The notes beneath the pieces are model-generated. The model ran no database searches. It had not been told where the DNA came from and saw only the letters and a list, made by a program, of their open reading frames with translations. The position numbers were made by a program, and so were the translations under genes. From XYA12-FULL-58-9 sp001798605 (lineage in GTDB: Bacteria > Myxococcota > XYA12-FULL-58-9): 13,224 nucleotides of DNA. Location: positions 1 to 13,224 of the forward strand of contig DAINMX010000190.1 of the NCBI GenBank assembly GCA_036736205.1, in the 5' to 3' direction. Shown one piece after another: positions 6,391-13,224 of the stretch (positions are counted from its first letter, which is position 1; each line of letters starts with the position of its first letter).

Positions 6391-7329
6391 CTAGGGTCCG
6401 TATGGGCCGAGAGATTCACGAAAGGCCAGCCCAGATTGTGTTCTCTGTTGCGCCACACTTTGGACGCAGCTCACGAATGCATCCCGTGCGGCATACTCTT
6501 CGGGAGTCTTCCAACTCAACCAAATGCCCCGATGCAGGTCATCGGAGGCAAAGGCCAGAGGATGCAGCCCCCCACTATCAATCTCGTCGGCGAGAGCCAT
6601 TTGTGGCAGAAAGGCCAGGCCCATGTTCATTCGCACCATGCGTATCAGCGCGGCAATCTGGGGCGTCTTGATAAACGGTTGCATCTCGACGTTGTGGCGT
6701 GCGAGGACTTCCTCGATGACCACGGCGGTGGGAGATTGCTCATCGAAGGCGATGAGCTTCTCGCCCTGAAGATCCTTGGCGCGAACGTTGCGGCGGCGCC
6801 AAAGGCGATGACCGCGACCGCACACCAACACCAAGGGATCATCCATCACCATTACGTCGTGGGCGTGAGTCGGTGCCTTTGAGCGAGCGGTGATGGCCAC
6901 ATCGACCTCCCCGTCATGCAACAGGTCGAGAACAGTGTCGGAATGCTCGAAACGGATGGTCGGCCGGACCTTGGGAAAGCGCTGGGTGAAGATCGACAAG
7001 GCCTCCGGCAAGACGTAGATACCTACGCTGTTGACGGTGCCCACGCGCAGATCACCACTCGGAATCTCGACCTCTGCGCGAACAGCCCGCTCCATAGCGG
7101 TAAGATGTTCAAACAGCTCGCGAGCATGGGTGAGGAACCGCTGACCCGTCTCGGTGACCGTGGCCCCGGAATGATGGCGACGAAACAACGGGGTCCCTAG
7201 CTCGTCCTCCAAGCGGGCCACCTGAATGCTCAAGGTTGGCTGTGACACGCCCAAACGTTTGGCGGCACGACTGAACGAGCCCGCTTCTGCCACCGCCTGA
7301 AAGTATCGAATGCGTGTCACATCGAGCAT
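6391..7329 (-). CDS. LysR-type transcriptional regulator
   Basis: This 312-residue protein has an N-terminal winged helix-turn-helix (MLDVTRIRYFQAVAEAGSFS; recognition region about residues 18-37 with AAKRLGVSQPTLSIQVARLE), a linker helix (about 60-88), and a periplasmic-binding-protein-like effector domain from about residue 92 (GDLRVGTVNSVGIYVLPEAL, DGEVDVAI, MGLAFLPQMAL). Length and layout are normal for LysR-type regulators. An in-frame ATG 14 codons upstream was rejected: the internal ATG at 7329 has AGGAGG 5 nt upstream (7335-7340) and starts exactly at the conserved MLDVTRIRYF. The effector and targets cannot be told from sequence. Unlike many family members it has no divergent neighbour: mutS2 lies 89 bp upstream in the same direction and the FG-GAP gene 130 bp downstream. 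A LysR-type box sits in the 89-bp gap, pointing to autoregulation. Confidence 0.92.
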   Translation of the reverse strand: MLDVTRIRYFQAVAEAGSFSRAAKRLGVSQPTLSIQVARLEDELGTPLFRRHHSGATVTETGQRFLTHARELFEHLTAMERAVRAEVEIPSGDLRVGTVNSVGIYVLPEALSIFTQRFPKVRPTIRFEHSDTVLDLLHDGEVDVAITARSKAPTHAHDVMVMDDPLVLVCGRGHRLWRRRNVRAKDLQGEKLIAFDEQSPTAVVIEEVLARHNVEMQPFIKTPQIAALIRMVRMNMGLAFLPQMALADEIDSGGLHPLAFASDDLHRGIWLSWKTPEEYAARDAFVSCVQSVAQQRTQSGLAFRESLGPYGP

Positions 7330-7376
7330 GTCATCCTCCTCGAGCGCAATAGGTTGCAGCCAGACTGGCATCTACC

Positions 7377-7401
7377 ATAGTTGATGTCTATATGGGCATA
7401 G
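7377..7401. promoter_or_regulatory. LysR-type box with overlapping second dyad upstream of lysR
   Basis: Positions 7377-7391 read ATAG-N7-CTAT, a perfect dyad that contains the T-N11-A core of LysR-family boxes. The right half-site is shared with a second dyad, CTAT-N6-ATAG (7388-7401). An outer pair, CCATA-N11-TATGG (7375-7395), is also perfect. The cluster lies 48-72 bp upstream of the lysR ATG and just past the mutS2 stop, the usual spot for autoregulatory binding. The arrangement resembles the paired recognition and activation sites known for the family; binding itself is inference. Confidence 0.5.
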
Positions 7402-7418
7402 ACGACGAAGATGTCCAC

Positions 7419-9809
7419 TCAGGAGCGCAGGTCGACCACCGTGACGCCATCGCCGCCCTCATGGTTGTCGCCAGGACGATAATGGCCGACGTAGGGCAAC
7501 TGTTCCAACCCCTCGCGGATGGCCTTCTTCAAGGCACCGGTGCCGTGACCGTGAATGATGAGCACTTGCGGTGGCCCGCCATAGGAACAACGGTCGAGAA
7601 ACAACTCGATCTGACGCAGGGCATCGTCGGCACGCATGCCCCGAACATCGCAGGACGCCTCGCCGTGGTCGATGGTCCCTGCAGCAACCTCCGAGGGCTG
7701 AGGTCGACTTTGATTTGCCCGAGCGCTCTTGCCTTTGCTGGACGGCTTAGCCGTCACCACCAGATCGGTGAAAAGCACGCGACTTCGCAGGCTACCCATG
7801 GCCACCGTCGCACCCTCCTCATCGACCGCCAACACCTCGCCTTCGCTGCCCAAGGACAGGACCTTCACTCTCCCACCGACTTCGGGAATCTGCGGTGCCG
7901 CACGACTGCTAACTCCGGCGTCGAGCCTCGCTCGATTCTGTCCTTCTGCATGAGCGCGCCTTTCGAGATCCTGTTGGACCTGTTGGGCGCGCACCATGTT
8001 CGGTTTTCGCTGTAGCTCGGCAATCATCGCCTTGAGCTCTGCCCTACTGCTATCGATCTCCAGGGCCATCTCCTCGCGAACAATCCTCTCGGCGTCGCGG
8101 CGAGCGCTCTGGGTGGCCGCCCGTTCTTGGGCCAAGGCCCTGCGCTCTTCGTCTAGCTCCTGTCGGTCGCTGGCCAGTGCCTGCAATTCTGTCGACACTC
8201 TTTGCCGTTCGGCGTCGAGTTGTTCCAAGGCCAGGGACAACGCCCCTGTGGACGTGAGCTGTTGCCGTGCTCGTTCGACGATGGTCGCCGGCAAACCAAC
8301 CTGGCGGGCTATCTCTATTGCGTTGGAGACACCGGCAGCACCGAGCTCGAGACAATAGGTGGGTGAGAGCGTCGAGGCGTCGAACCCGACTTTGGCGTTG
8401 GCGAATCGCAAGTCGACGACGCCCAGTGCCTTCACTTCATCGAGATGCGTGGTGACCAGCACAGAGGCACCACGGTCCGCCAAGTGTTCCAATACCGCAA
8501 TGGCAATGGCCGCGCCCTCTTTGGGATCCGTGTCGGCGGCAATTTCGTCGACGAGCACCAGCCAGTTGGGCCCCGCGACCTCGATGATCTCGCAAAGGGA
8601 GCGCAGGTGCGCCGAGAAGGTCGACAGGTCCCGCGACAAGTCCTGGGCATCCCCCATCGCGGAGCACACTCCGCTAAACAAAGGAACTCGCGACCCCTCT
8701 CGCGCCGGAATCGGTAACCCCGCACGGGCCATCAAAACGCAAAGGCCCACGGTCGTGATGGTCACGGTCTTGCCACCAGCGTTGGGCCCCGAGACCACCA
8801 GGGCACTCTCATCGCCGTCGAGCTCGATGTCGTTGGCGATGACCTTCTTGCCTTGCAAAACCAACAGAGGATGACGCGCGTGCACCAGTCGCAGACCACC
8901 GCCGTCTGCGCCAATCGTGAAGGGCTCGGCTTTGAGATCATTCGCGAGCCTGGCGCTCGCGTGACAGAGGTCGAGCATAGCGAGCCGTTCGATGGCGTCT
9001 TCGAGATCGCTCGCATGATCGCCAAGATAGGACGACAGCTCAGCAATAACCTGCCGCTCCTCCTCCAAGGCCAACGACTCGGCGATCGACAGTTCATTGC
9101 CGACATCGACGATTTGTTGGGGCTCGATAAACAGGGTCTGCCCCGACTGCGACGCGTTGTGGACGATTCCTGGCACCTTGGAGCGAAAAGCGGCCTGAAT
9201 CGGCAGGACGTACCGATCGCCTCTTACCGAGAAGAAAGAGTCCTGCACCCACAGAGCCATGTCTGAGTCGTGCAACAAGTTCTCGACTCGCTCTTTGATC
9301 TGGTGATGCAACTGTCTTGCGCGGGCGCGATAGGAGGCCAAAGCCTCACTCGCGGTGTCCTTGAGAGCACCCGATGGTTCGAAGGCGTCGTCAATTCGAG
9401 TCGCCAAGCCGCTCAGGTCGGGCAACCCAGAACCGATGCGTCCTAGAAGCGGACACGGGTCCCGCCTATTCGAGAGGAACTTGCGCAATCGCGCGGCCAC
9501 CCGAATGGCACGACCACAAGCGATGATTGTCAACGGATCGAGGCTGCCGCCCTTTGACGCACGTCGCAGAGCATCACCGACGTCGTCGGTTTCGCCAATT
9601 GGCAGAGACTCATCGCGGCGAATCAACGCCCGCGCTTCCTCAATGCGAGCCAAGGACTCGTTCACATCATCGGCGTCGTCGAAGAATCGCAGTTGTCCCC
9701 CGCGCTCCTTGCCGCGTTCGGTGCACGCCCGCCCGACCAACGCATCGGTAAGTTGCGACCAACCGAGATCGGAGAGAACCGGGCCAAATGGGACAAACCG
9801 CCGCCTCAT
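7419..9809 (-). CDS. mutS2: MutS2 family DNA-binding ATPase with C-terminal Smr endonuclease domain
   Basis: This is a full-length MutS2 of 796 residues, the usual size. It has the N-terminal core and clamp helices (about 15-330), then the ATPase with Walker A GPNAGGKT (341-348), STFSAHL (396-402), Walker B LVLVDE (417-422) followed by IAADTDPKEG, and the TTH switch (453-455). A long coiled coil follows (about 520-620), then a KOW/SH3-like segment (643-685), and the Smr domain (about 715-796) with CDVRG (720-724) and HGHGTGALK (753-761). Smr domains nick DNA or RNA. MutS2 proteins are linked to suppression of homologous recombination and, in Bacillus, to rescue of collided ribosomes; which applies here is not visible. 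The ATG at 9809 has no clear Shine-Dalgarno, but no better start exists before the conserved LGWSQL near residue 15. It diverges from the patatin gene and is followed by lysR. Confidence 0.95.
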   Translation of the reverse strand: MRRRFVPFGPVLSDLGWSQLTDALVGRACTERGKERGGQLRFFDDADDVNESLARIEEARALIRRDESLPIGETDDVGDALRRASKGGSLDPLTIIACGRAIRVAARLRKFLSNRRDPCPLLGRIGSGLPDLSGLATRIDDAFEPSGALKDTASEALASYRARARQLHHQIKERVENLLHDSDMALWVQDSFFSVRGDRYVLPIQAAFRSKVPGIVHNASQSGQTLFIEPQQIVDVGNELSIAESLALEEERQVIAELSSYLGDHASDLEDAIERLAMLDLCHASARLANDLKAEPFTIGADGGGLRLVHARHPLLVLQGKKVIANDIELDGDESALVVSGPNAGGKTVTITTVGLCVLMARAGLPIPAREGSRVPLFSGVCSAMGDAQDLSRDLSTFSAHLRSLCEIIEVAGPNWLVLVDEIAADTDPKEGAAIAIAVLEHLADRGASVLVTTHLDEVKALGVVDLRFANAKVGFDASTLSPTYCLELGAAGVSNAIEIARQVGLPATIVERARQQLTSTGALSLALEQLDAERQRVSTELQALASDRQELDEERRALAQERAATQSARRDAERIVREEMALEIDSSRAELKAMIAELQRKPNMVRAQQVQQDLERRAHAEGQNRARLDAGVSSRAAPQIPEVGGRVKVLSLGSEGEVLAVDEEGATVAMGSLRSRVLFTDLVVTAKPSSKGKSARANQSRPQPSEVAAGTIDHGEASCDVRGMRADDALRQIELFLDRCSYGGPPQVLIIHGHGTGALKKAIREGLEQLPYVGHYRPGDNHEGGDGVTVVDLRS

Positions 9810-9900
9810 GGGCAGGGCTGTTTACCACGGAACCCAAGAAAGCACAGCCGCTTTCGCTGGCTGGTTTCCCGAGTCCGAGGGCTCATGATGGGTCCTGGTC

Positions 9901-9930
9901 TTGACGGTGGCGGGGCAATCGGGCGATACC
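9901..9930 (+). promoter_or_regulatory. Candidate promoter of the patatin-like gene
   Basis: TTGACG (9901-9906) matches the -35 consensus at 5 of 6 bases. Eighteen bp later GATACC (9925-9930) is a weak -10 (3 of 6). Transcription would begin just before the ATG at 9943, consistent with the lack of a ribosome-binding site. The same TTG could otherwise be read as an upstream start codon. Confidence 0.3.
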
Positions 9931-9942
9931 CTCGACCGCACC

Positions 9943-10713
9943 ATGGCAACACACCCAGAGACGCAACCGACCCTGCGACAATGGCTGCAATCAGAGCCCT
10001 TCGCTCTCGGCCTGTCGGCTGGCTTCTTTGGCTTCTTTGTTCACTGCGGCACGCTCTCGGTGCTTGAAGAGGAAGAACTGTTGCCCACAAGACTGAGCGG
10101 TGCGAGCGCAGGAGCATTGGTCGGCGGCATGTGGGCTGGGGGAATGAACGCGAAGGATCTTGCGACCGAGCTGTGCGCACTGCAACGCTCTGACTTCTGG
10201 GACCCCGGCCTCGGACGCGGCCTTCTGCGCGGCGACAAATTCCAACGCAAGCTTGAGTCCCTGCTTGGAGTGTCGACCTTTAAGGAATGCCGGGTGCCGT
10301 TGGCGGTGTCCGTTCACGACGTTCGCTCCAAGCTAACCCATGTCATCGATTCGGGCCCGCTGGCCACTGGCATTCGTGCGTCCTGCGCGGTGCCCTATCT
10401 CTTCCACCCCGTTCGCATCAATGGCAACCTCTGCGCCGACGGTGCCCTCTCGGATCGTTCAGGCCTTGCCGGCATGCCCAAAGGCGAACGACTGTTGTTT
10501 CACCACCTCGCGTCACGTTCTTGGTGGCGCAGCCGTGATTCCATGAAAGTTCCCGCCCGAGACAACATGACCGCTGTTGCCATCGACAACATGCCACGGG
10601 TTGGACCTTTCAAATTGCACGTGGGCCCGATTGCCCTTGCCGGCGCGCGCGAGGCGTTTCGCCGCGCCCTCGATGTGCAGATCACGGATTCGGTGATTCG
10701 TCTTTCGGGGTAG
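9943..10713 (+). CDS. Patatin-like phospholipase / serine hydrolase
   Basis: This 256-residue protein carries the patatin Ser-Asp dyad: the nucleophile elbow GASAG (Ser55 counted from the ATG at 9943) and the DGA motif (Asp166 in CADGALSDRSG), joined by the family-typical IRASCAVPYLFHPV segment (about 144-157). Patatins hydrolyse acyl esters, usually of phospholipids. The N-terminal oxyanion-hole motif, normally GGGxxG-like, is here LSAGFFGFFVHCG, clearly atypical, so the substrate or activity may differ. No signal peptide or TM segment is evident, suggesting a cytoplasmic or peripheral enzyme. An in-frame TTG at 9901 would add 14 residues, but it coincides with a -35-like TTGACG and has no ribosome-binding site, so the ATG is preferred. 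The gene diverges from mutS2 across 133 bp. No terminator was recognised after it. Confidence 0.85.
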   Translation: MATHPETQPTLRQWLQSEPFALGLSAGFFGFFVHCGTLSVLEEEELLPTRLSGASAGALVGGMWAGGMNAKDLATELCALQRSDFWDPGLGRGLLRGDKFQRKLESLLGVSTFKECRVPLAVSVHDVRSKLTHVIDSGPLATGIRASCAVPYLFHPVRINGNLCADGALSDRSGLAGMPKGERLLFHHLASRSWWRSRDSMKVPARDNMTAVAIDNMPRVGPFKLHVGPIALAGAREAFRRALDVQITDSVIRLSG

Positions 10714-10949
10714 GCCTAGGAGTTAGGACGCTCGCCGTCTACGTTCCATGTGGTAGCGAGTTATGAGCACGGCAGAGAAGGAACCGCCGCTAACATCTAC
10801 GGCACCTGAGTGCCCAAACACGTAGCTGTGGTCGCACGTTCCCCGCACAGAGTCTGCAGCGACCCCTCGAATTCGCCCTCCCACAACCACTCCACGGCTG
10901 CACCTCCTCGTGGTTGATCGACTCGGAGCTTCTCGATAAGACCGTCACA
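10714..10949. other. Intergenic region before the ECF operon
   Basis: This 236-bp stretch has no convincing coding frame. It holds one notable element, a CAACCAC/GTGGTTG dyad at 10884-10916, described separately. A 20-codon ATG frame at 10763-10825 has no good ribosome-binding site and no recognisable product. A GATAAG hexamer (10935-10940) near the ATG, 15 bp after TTGATC (10914-10919), is a possible but short-spaced promoter for the downstream unit. Confidence 0.4.
10884..10916. promoter_or_regulatory. Perfect 7-bp inverted repeat upstream of the ECF operon
   Basis: CAACCAC (10884-10890) and GTGGTTG (10910-10916) are exact inverted copies separated by 19 bp. A nested CCACG/CGTGG pair (10892-10896, 10909-10913) lies within. 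The right arm overlaps a TTGATC that could serve as a -35 box, 34 bp before the first ATG of the operon. It could be an operator for a dimeric regulator; no factor is identified. Confidence 0.35.
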
Positions 10950-11882
10950 ATGGCAGGAAGGACGCAGGTATCGTGGTCGATCGGCCTCTTCTTTGTATTG
11001 AGCCCTCGTACTGTTCTGCCTGCCGTTGACATCAAGGCCAGCACACACTGCCTCGACGAAAACCGGCTCGGCCCCCGGTTGCAGGACATCCTGGTCAATC
11101 ACGCCAAGTCCCGTGAAGTCGATCTGCTCATCACTGTCGAAGACCGAGAGGCGTCAGGCAACACTGAGGTCATCTTGAGGGGCATCACCGGCGATGGTGA
11201 TCTCGTTCTTGACCGACACTTCACACTCTCGACCTCCGATTGCGAAAGTTCCACCGACCTTCTGGTCACAGTGTCTACCCGTTTCGTGCAAGAGCTACCA
11301 TTGGAACGTTGGACATTGGGTCGCACACCTGTGCCGGTGCGGGCGGCACTGCCACGTCCTCCTCCCAAAGCGCTTTCGATCTCTGTTTGTGGACAATTGG
11401 CTGCCTATCTGGCGTTCCTGCCGACTGGTGGGTCATTTGGGGGGACGGTGATCACCTACATTGGTAACAAGACACATGCATTGAGTATCGAAGCGTCGAC
11501 CCTCGCGTCCTATCCGAGAGATCTCGGTCAAGGGCAGTTTTATACGGTTTTGCTGGAAGGAGGTGCTGGCTGGAAGTACTCCCCCAGTCCCTGGCTGGTG
11601 CGTATCAGCGTGCATGCTGGTGCATTGATGGCTGCTGGGCACGGCTTCAAGTCGAATGAAGCGACGTGGGTGCCGTGGACTGAACTGACCGCAGGTTTCG
11701 GCAGAAGTTTCGGCCCGTTGGTAATTGCGGGCAACGCGGCGATTTCGCCGTTTCGACACACGGCAGCGACGGCCGGCGAAGAGCAATCAAGAGATATTTC
11801 GAACTTCAGACTCGGCCTGGCGGTGGAATTCCCCATTTGGGGTGAGGAATTTTCAATGCAGGATGCCGCGAGCGGAGACTAA
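10950..11882 (+). CDS. Exported beta-rich envelope protein of unknown function, first gene of the ECF unit
   Basis: No family is firmly recognised. From the ATG the protein has 310 residues. The N-terminus (MAGRTQVSWSIGLFFVLSP, to about residue 27) looks like a signal peptide. A small mixed domain (about 30-122) with two cysteines (C34, C98) follows; its pattern VILRGITGDGDLVLDRHFTLSTSDC resembles N-terminal domains seen in myxobacterial proteins. Then come a Pro-rich linker (125-139) and a C-terminal region (about 141-297) of alternating, aromatic- and glycine-rich strands suggestive of an outer-membrane beta-barrel. Periplasmic or outer-membrane location is inference. The start is uncertain: TTG 10914 would add 12 residues, but ATG 10950 places the signal peptide correctly. 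Its TAA stop directly abuts the sigma-factor start codon, indicating one transcript, so it may be a sensor or output of that system. Confidence 0.65.
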   Translation: MAGRTQVSWSIGLFFVLSPRTVLPAVDIKASTHCLDENRLGPRLQDILVNHAKSREVDLLITVEDREASGNTEVILRGITGDGDLVLDRHFTLSTSDCESSTDLLVTVSTRFVQELPLERWTLGRTPVPVRAALPRPPPKALSISVCGQLAAYLAFLPTGGSFGGTVITYIGNKTHALSIEASTLASYPRDLGQGQFYTVLLEGGAGWKYSPSPWLVRISVHAGALMAAGHGFKSNEATWVPWTELTAGFGRSFGPLVIAGNAAISPFRHTAATAGEEQSRDISNFRLGLAVEFPIWGEEFSMQDAASGD

Positions 11883-12446
11883 GTGGGTGGTGAGATGGTC
11901 AACACCAATGCGACGACGGGCAGCACAGCGCAGCTGGATGTTGACCAGGCTTTTCGGGAACACGGTGGATTTGTGGCCCGAATTGTTCAACGGCTCACCG
12001 CAGACGGACCACACGTGGACGATCTCGTGCAAGAAACGTTCATCGTTGCCTTCAAGAAGAGGCATGAATTCGAGGGGCGAGCATCAGTCCAGACCTGGCT
12101 GTACGCCATCGCCCGGAACCTATGCTTTCGACACATCCGTAGTCACCGGCGGCGTGACCATTTTCGACAGCGGCTGGCCCAACAAGAGCAGACAGACCGG
12201 TCCTCGGCTCTGGAAGGAGAAATCGAACGGCGGGAGTCGATCGCCAGGGTCCACCGTGTGTTGCAACAGCTCCCATTCAAACAACGCGAGATTGCCATCT
12301 TGTATGAGTTGGAGGGCATGGAGGGAAAAGAGATCTCTGAGGTTGTCGGGATTCCCTTGGGAACCGTTTGGACCCGTCTGGGTCAGGCCAGAAAGACGAT
12401 CGAGAAGCTGATGCGTCGGGAACTCACCAAGGAGGCGGTACAATGA
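11883..12446 (+). CDS. ECF-type sigma-70 family RNA polymerase sigma factor
   Basis: This 187-residue protein has sigma region 2 (about 23-90: DDLVQETFIVAFKKRHEFEG, then SVQTWLYAIARNLCFRHIR) and region 4 (about 120-178: VLQQLPFKQREIAILYELEG, EISEVVGIPLGTVWTRLGQAR, a helix-turn-helix for the -35 element). Regions 1 and 3 are absent, as in extracytoplasmic-function (group 4) sigma factors. The GTG at 11883 is preferred: GGAG lies 5 nt upstream (11874-11877) and it starts immediately after the previous stop. ATG 11895, four codons in, is the alternative. The last codons overlap the next gene by ATGA. The gene order (envelope protein, sigma, membrane-anchored TPR protein) suggests control by that TPR protein acting as anti-sigma or sensor. 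Target promoters are not known. Confidence 0.93.
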   Translation: MGGEMVNTNATTGSTAQLDVDQAFREHGGFVARIVQRLTADGPHVDDLVQETFIVAFKKRHEFEGRASVQTWLYAIARNLCFRHIRSHRRRDHFRQRLAQQEQTDRSSALEGEIERRESIARVHRVLQQLPFKQREIAILYELEGMEGKEISEVVGIPLGTVWTRLGQARKTIEKLMRRELTKEAVQ

Positions 12447-13224
12447 AACCCGCCGAGAATCCGCCCAGACTTTTTGAGCACCCGGAATTCGGCCAGGACT
12501 GGCGAGCCGCCGCTGGTGACGAGGTCGCGTCCGAGCAGTTGGCAGCGTGGGGTCAGGGGATCGCGAAGCAGGTCGCGCGCCTGCAGGCGACACCGACCGC
12601 CATCAGCACAACGGTGAGTACCAGCGCCATAGTTGCTTCGATCGCCAAGTTTGTCCTTCCAGTACTCGCGGTGGGTGGCCTGGCAACCACGTACACCCTT
12701 CTGCAAGAGTCAGCAGAGCCAGAGGCCCCGCCACAGGAAGTCGCCCACCAGGAACAGGTACTCGCAGAACCGGTAGCGATCGATGCAGCTCCCGGGGAAC
12801 CAGCAGCCCCTGAATCAGCCCCGAAAAAACGAATGAAGACGTCCTTTGAACCGGTCCGGACGGCGAGCATGTTGCCAGCGCAGTTGGAGCTTTTCGCCAA
12901 GGCGAAGAAGGTAGCCGACGGGGGCGATTTCACTCAGGCGTTGCGGTTTCTGGTGGAGTTCGAAGAAAAGTACCCGGACTCCCCCCTCGATCCCGAGATT
13001 CGCCTGGCTCGGGCAGAGTACCTCGTTCGCGCCGAGCGTCTGAATGCGGCCACTGAGGAGCTACAAAGACTGTTGGTAGATCCGACGTTTCACGGCAAGA
13101 AAGCCCTTCTTTTTCAGCTCCTTGGGGATGTTTGGATGAAGCGAGGAAGATGCGATCGAGCGACGGGTGCCTACGAAAAAGCACTTGCGGCGGGTCTTCC
13201 CAACGAAGAGGCAGCTGCGGTGGG
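12443..13224 (+). CDS. Membrane-anchored TPR protein, putative anti-sigma partner (partial, runs off the window)
   Basis: The frame starts at ATG 12443, overlaps the sigma-factor stop by 4 nt (ATGA) and has AAGGAGG 7 nt upstream (12429-12435). It stays open to the right edge: 260 codons are visible and the C-terminus is missing. Residues 1-60 are cytoplasmic-looking and polar. One TM helix lies at about 61-87 (IVASIAKFVLPVLAVGGLA). A Pro/Glu/Ala-rich linker follows (about 88-130), then tetratricopeptide-like helical pairs from about residue 145 (ALRFLVEFEEKYPDSPLDPE, GDVWMKRGRCDRATGAYEKAL). The N-in topology with a short cytoplasmic domain beside an ECF sigma factor fits an anti-sigma factor with a periplasmic TPR sensor. 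No zinc-binding HxxxCxxC anti-sigma motif is present, so this role is inferred from context and topology only. Confidence 0.82.
   Translation, partial: MKPAENPPRLFEHPEFGQDWRAAAGDEVASEQLAAWGQGIAKQVARLQATPTAISTTVSTSAIVASIAKFVLPVLAVGGLATTYTLLQESAEPEAPPQEVAHQEQVLAEPVAIDAAPGEPAAPESAPKKRMKTSFEPVRTASMLPAQLELFAKAKKVADGGDFTQALRFLVEFEEKYPDSPLDPEIRLARAEYLVRAERLNAATEELQRLLVDPTFHGKKALLFQLLGDVWMKRGRCDRATGAYEKALAAGLPNEEAAAV

Noticed and set aside
7330..7371. 14-residue N-terminal extension of the LysR regulator
   Set aside because: The internal ATG has a strong AGGAGG at proper spacing and matches the standard start of the helix-turn-helix domain.
10790..11102. Two minus-strand frames of about 100 codons before the ECF operon
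   Set aside because: They overlap the signal-peptide-coding start of the exported protein on the other strand, have no domain signature and no ribosome-binding site that stands out.

Overview
The window reads as chromosomal DNA from a Myxococcota-type (former Deltaproteobacteria) bacterium. The evidence is a giant secreted FG-GAP protein with MopE-type Cys/Asp repeats and a MYXO-CTERM-like tail, a short HAMP-only membrane protein, an ECF sigma factor paired with a membrane-anchored TPR protein, and GC-rich codon use throughout. No rRNA, tRNA, CRISPR array, transposase or integrase was seen.

Layout. Minus strand, positions 9809 down to 184, in transcription order: mutS2 (9809-7419), a LysR-type regulator (7329-6391), a 1457-residue FG-GAP/MopE surface protein (6260-1887), a possible 30-codon leader ORF (1837-1745), an MNT nucleotidyltransferase antitoxin (1740-1387) overlapping a HEPN/HepT-like ribonuclease toxin (1394-888), a decayed scrap of a MopE-type gene 3' end (about 862-797), and a two-TM HAMP protein (762-184). 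Plus strand, 9943 to the right edge: a patatin-like hydrolase (9943-10713), then a tightly packed three-gene unit: a predicted exported beta-rich protein (10950-11882), an ECF sigma factor (11883-12446) and a TPR protein with one TM segment (12443 onward, cut by the window end). mutS2 and the patatin gene diverge from a 133-bp gap.

How parts fit together. MntA and HepT carry the exact GSx10DxD and Rx4HxY motifs of the AMPylation-controlled MNT/HEPN toxin-antitoxin systems and share an 8-nt overlap. The ECF operon is a self-contained regulatory set: sigma factor, a membrane protein that could act as its anti-sigma or sensor, and an envelope protein. The LysR regulator has a textbook ATAG-N7-CTAT box in its own upstream region but no divergent target gene beside it.

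Most unusual points: the toxin-antitoxin pair sits between the intact 3' end of the FG-GAP/MopE gene and a degenerate copy of a very similar 3' end; and mntA, which has no Shine-Dalgarno of its own, is preceded by a tiny ORF that has one and that spans two tandem 18-bp repeats.
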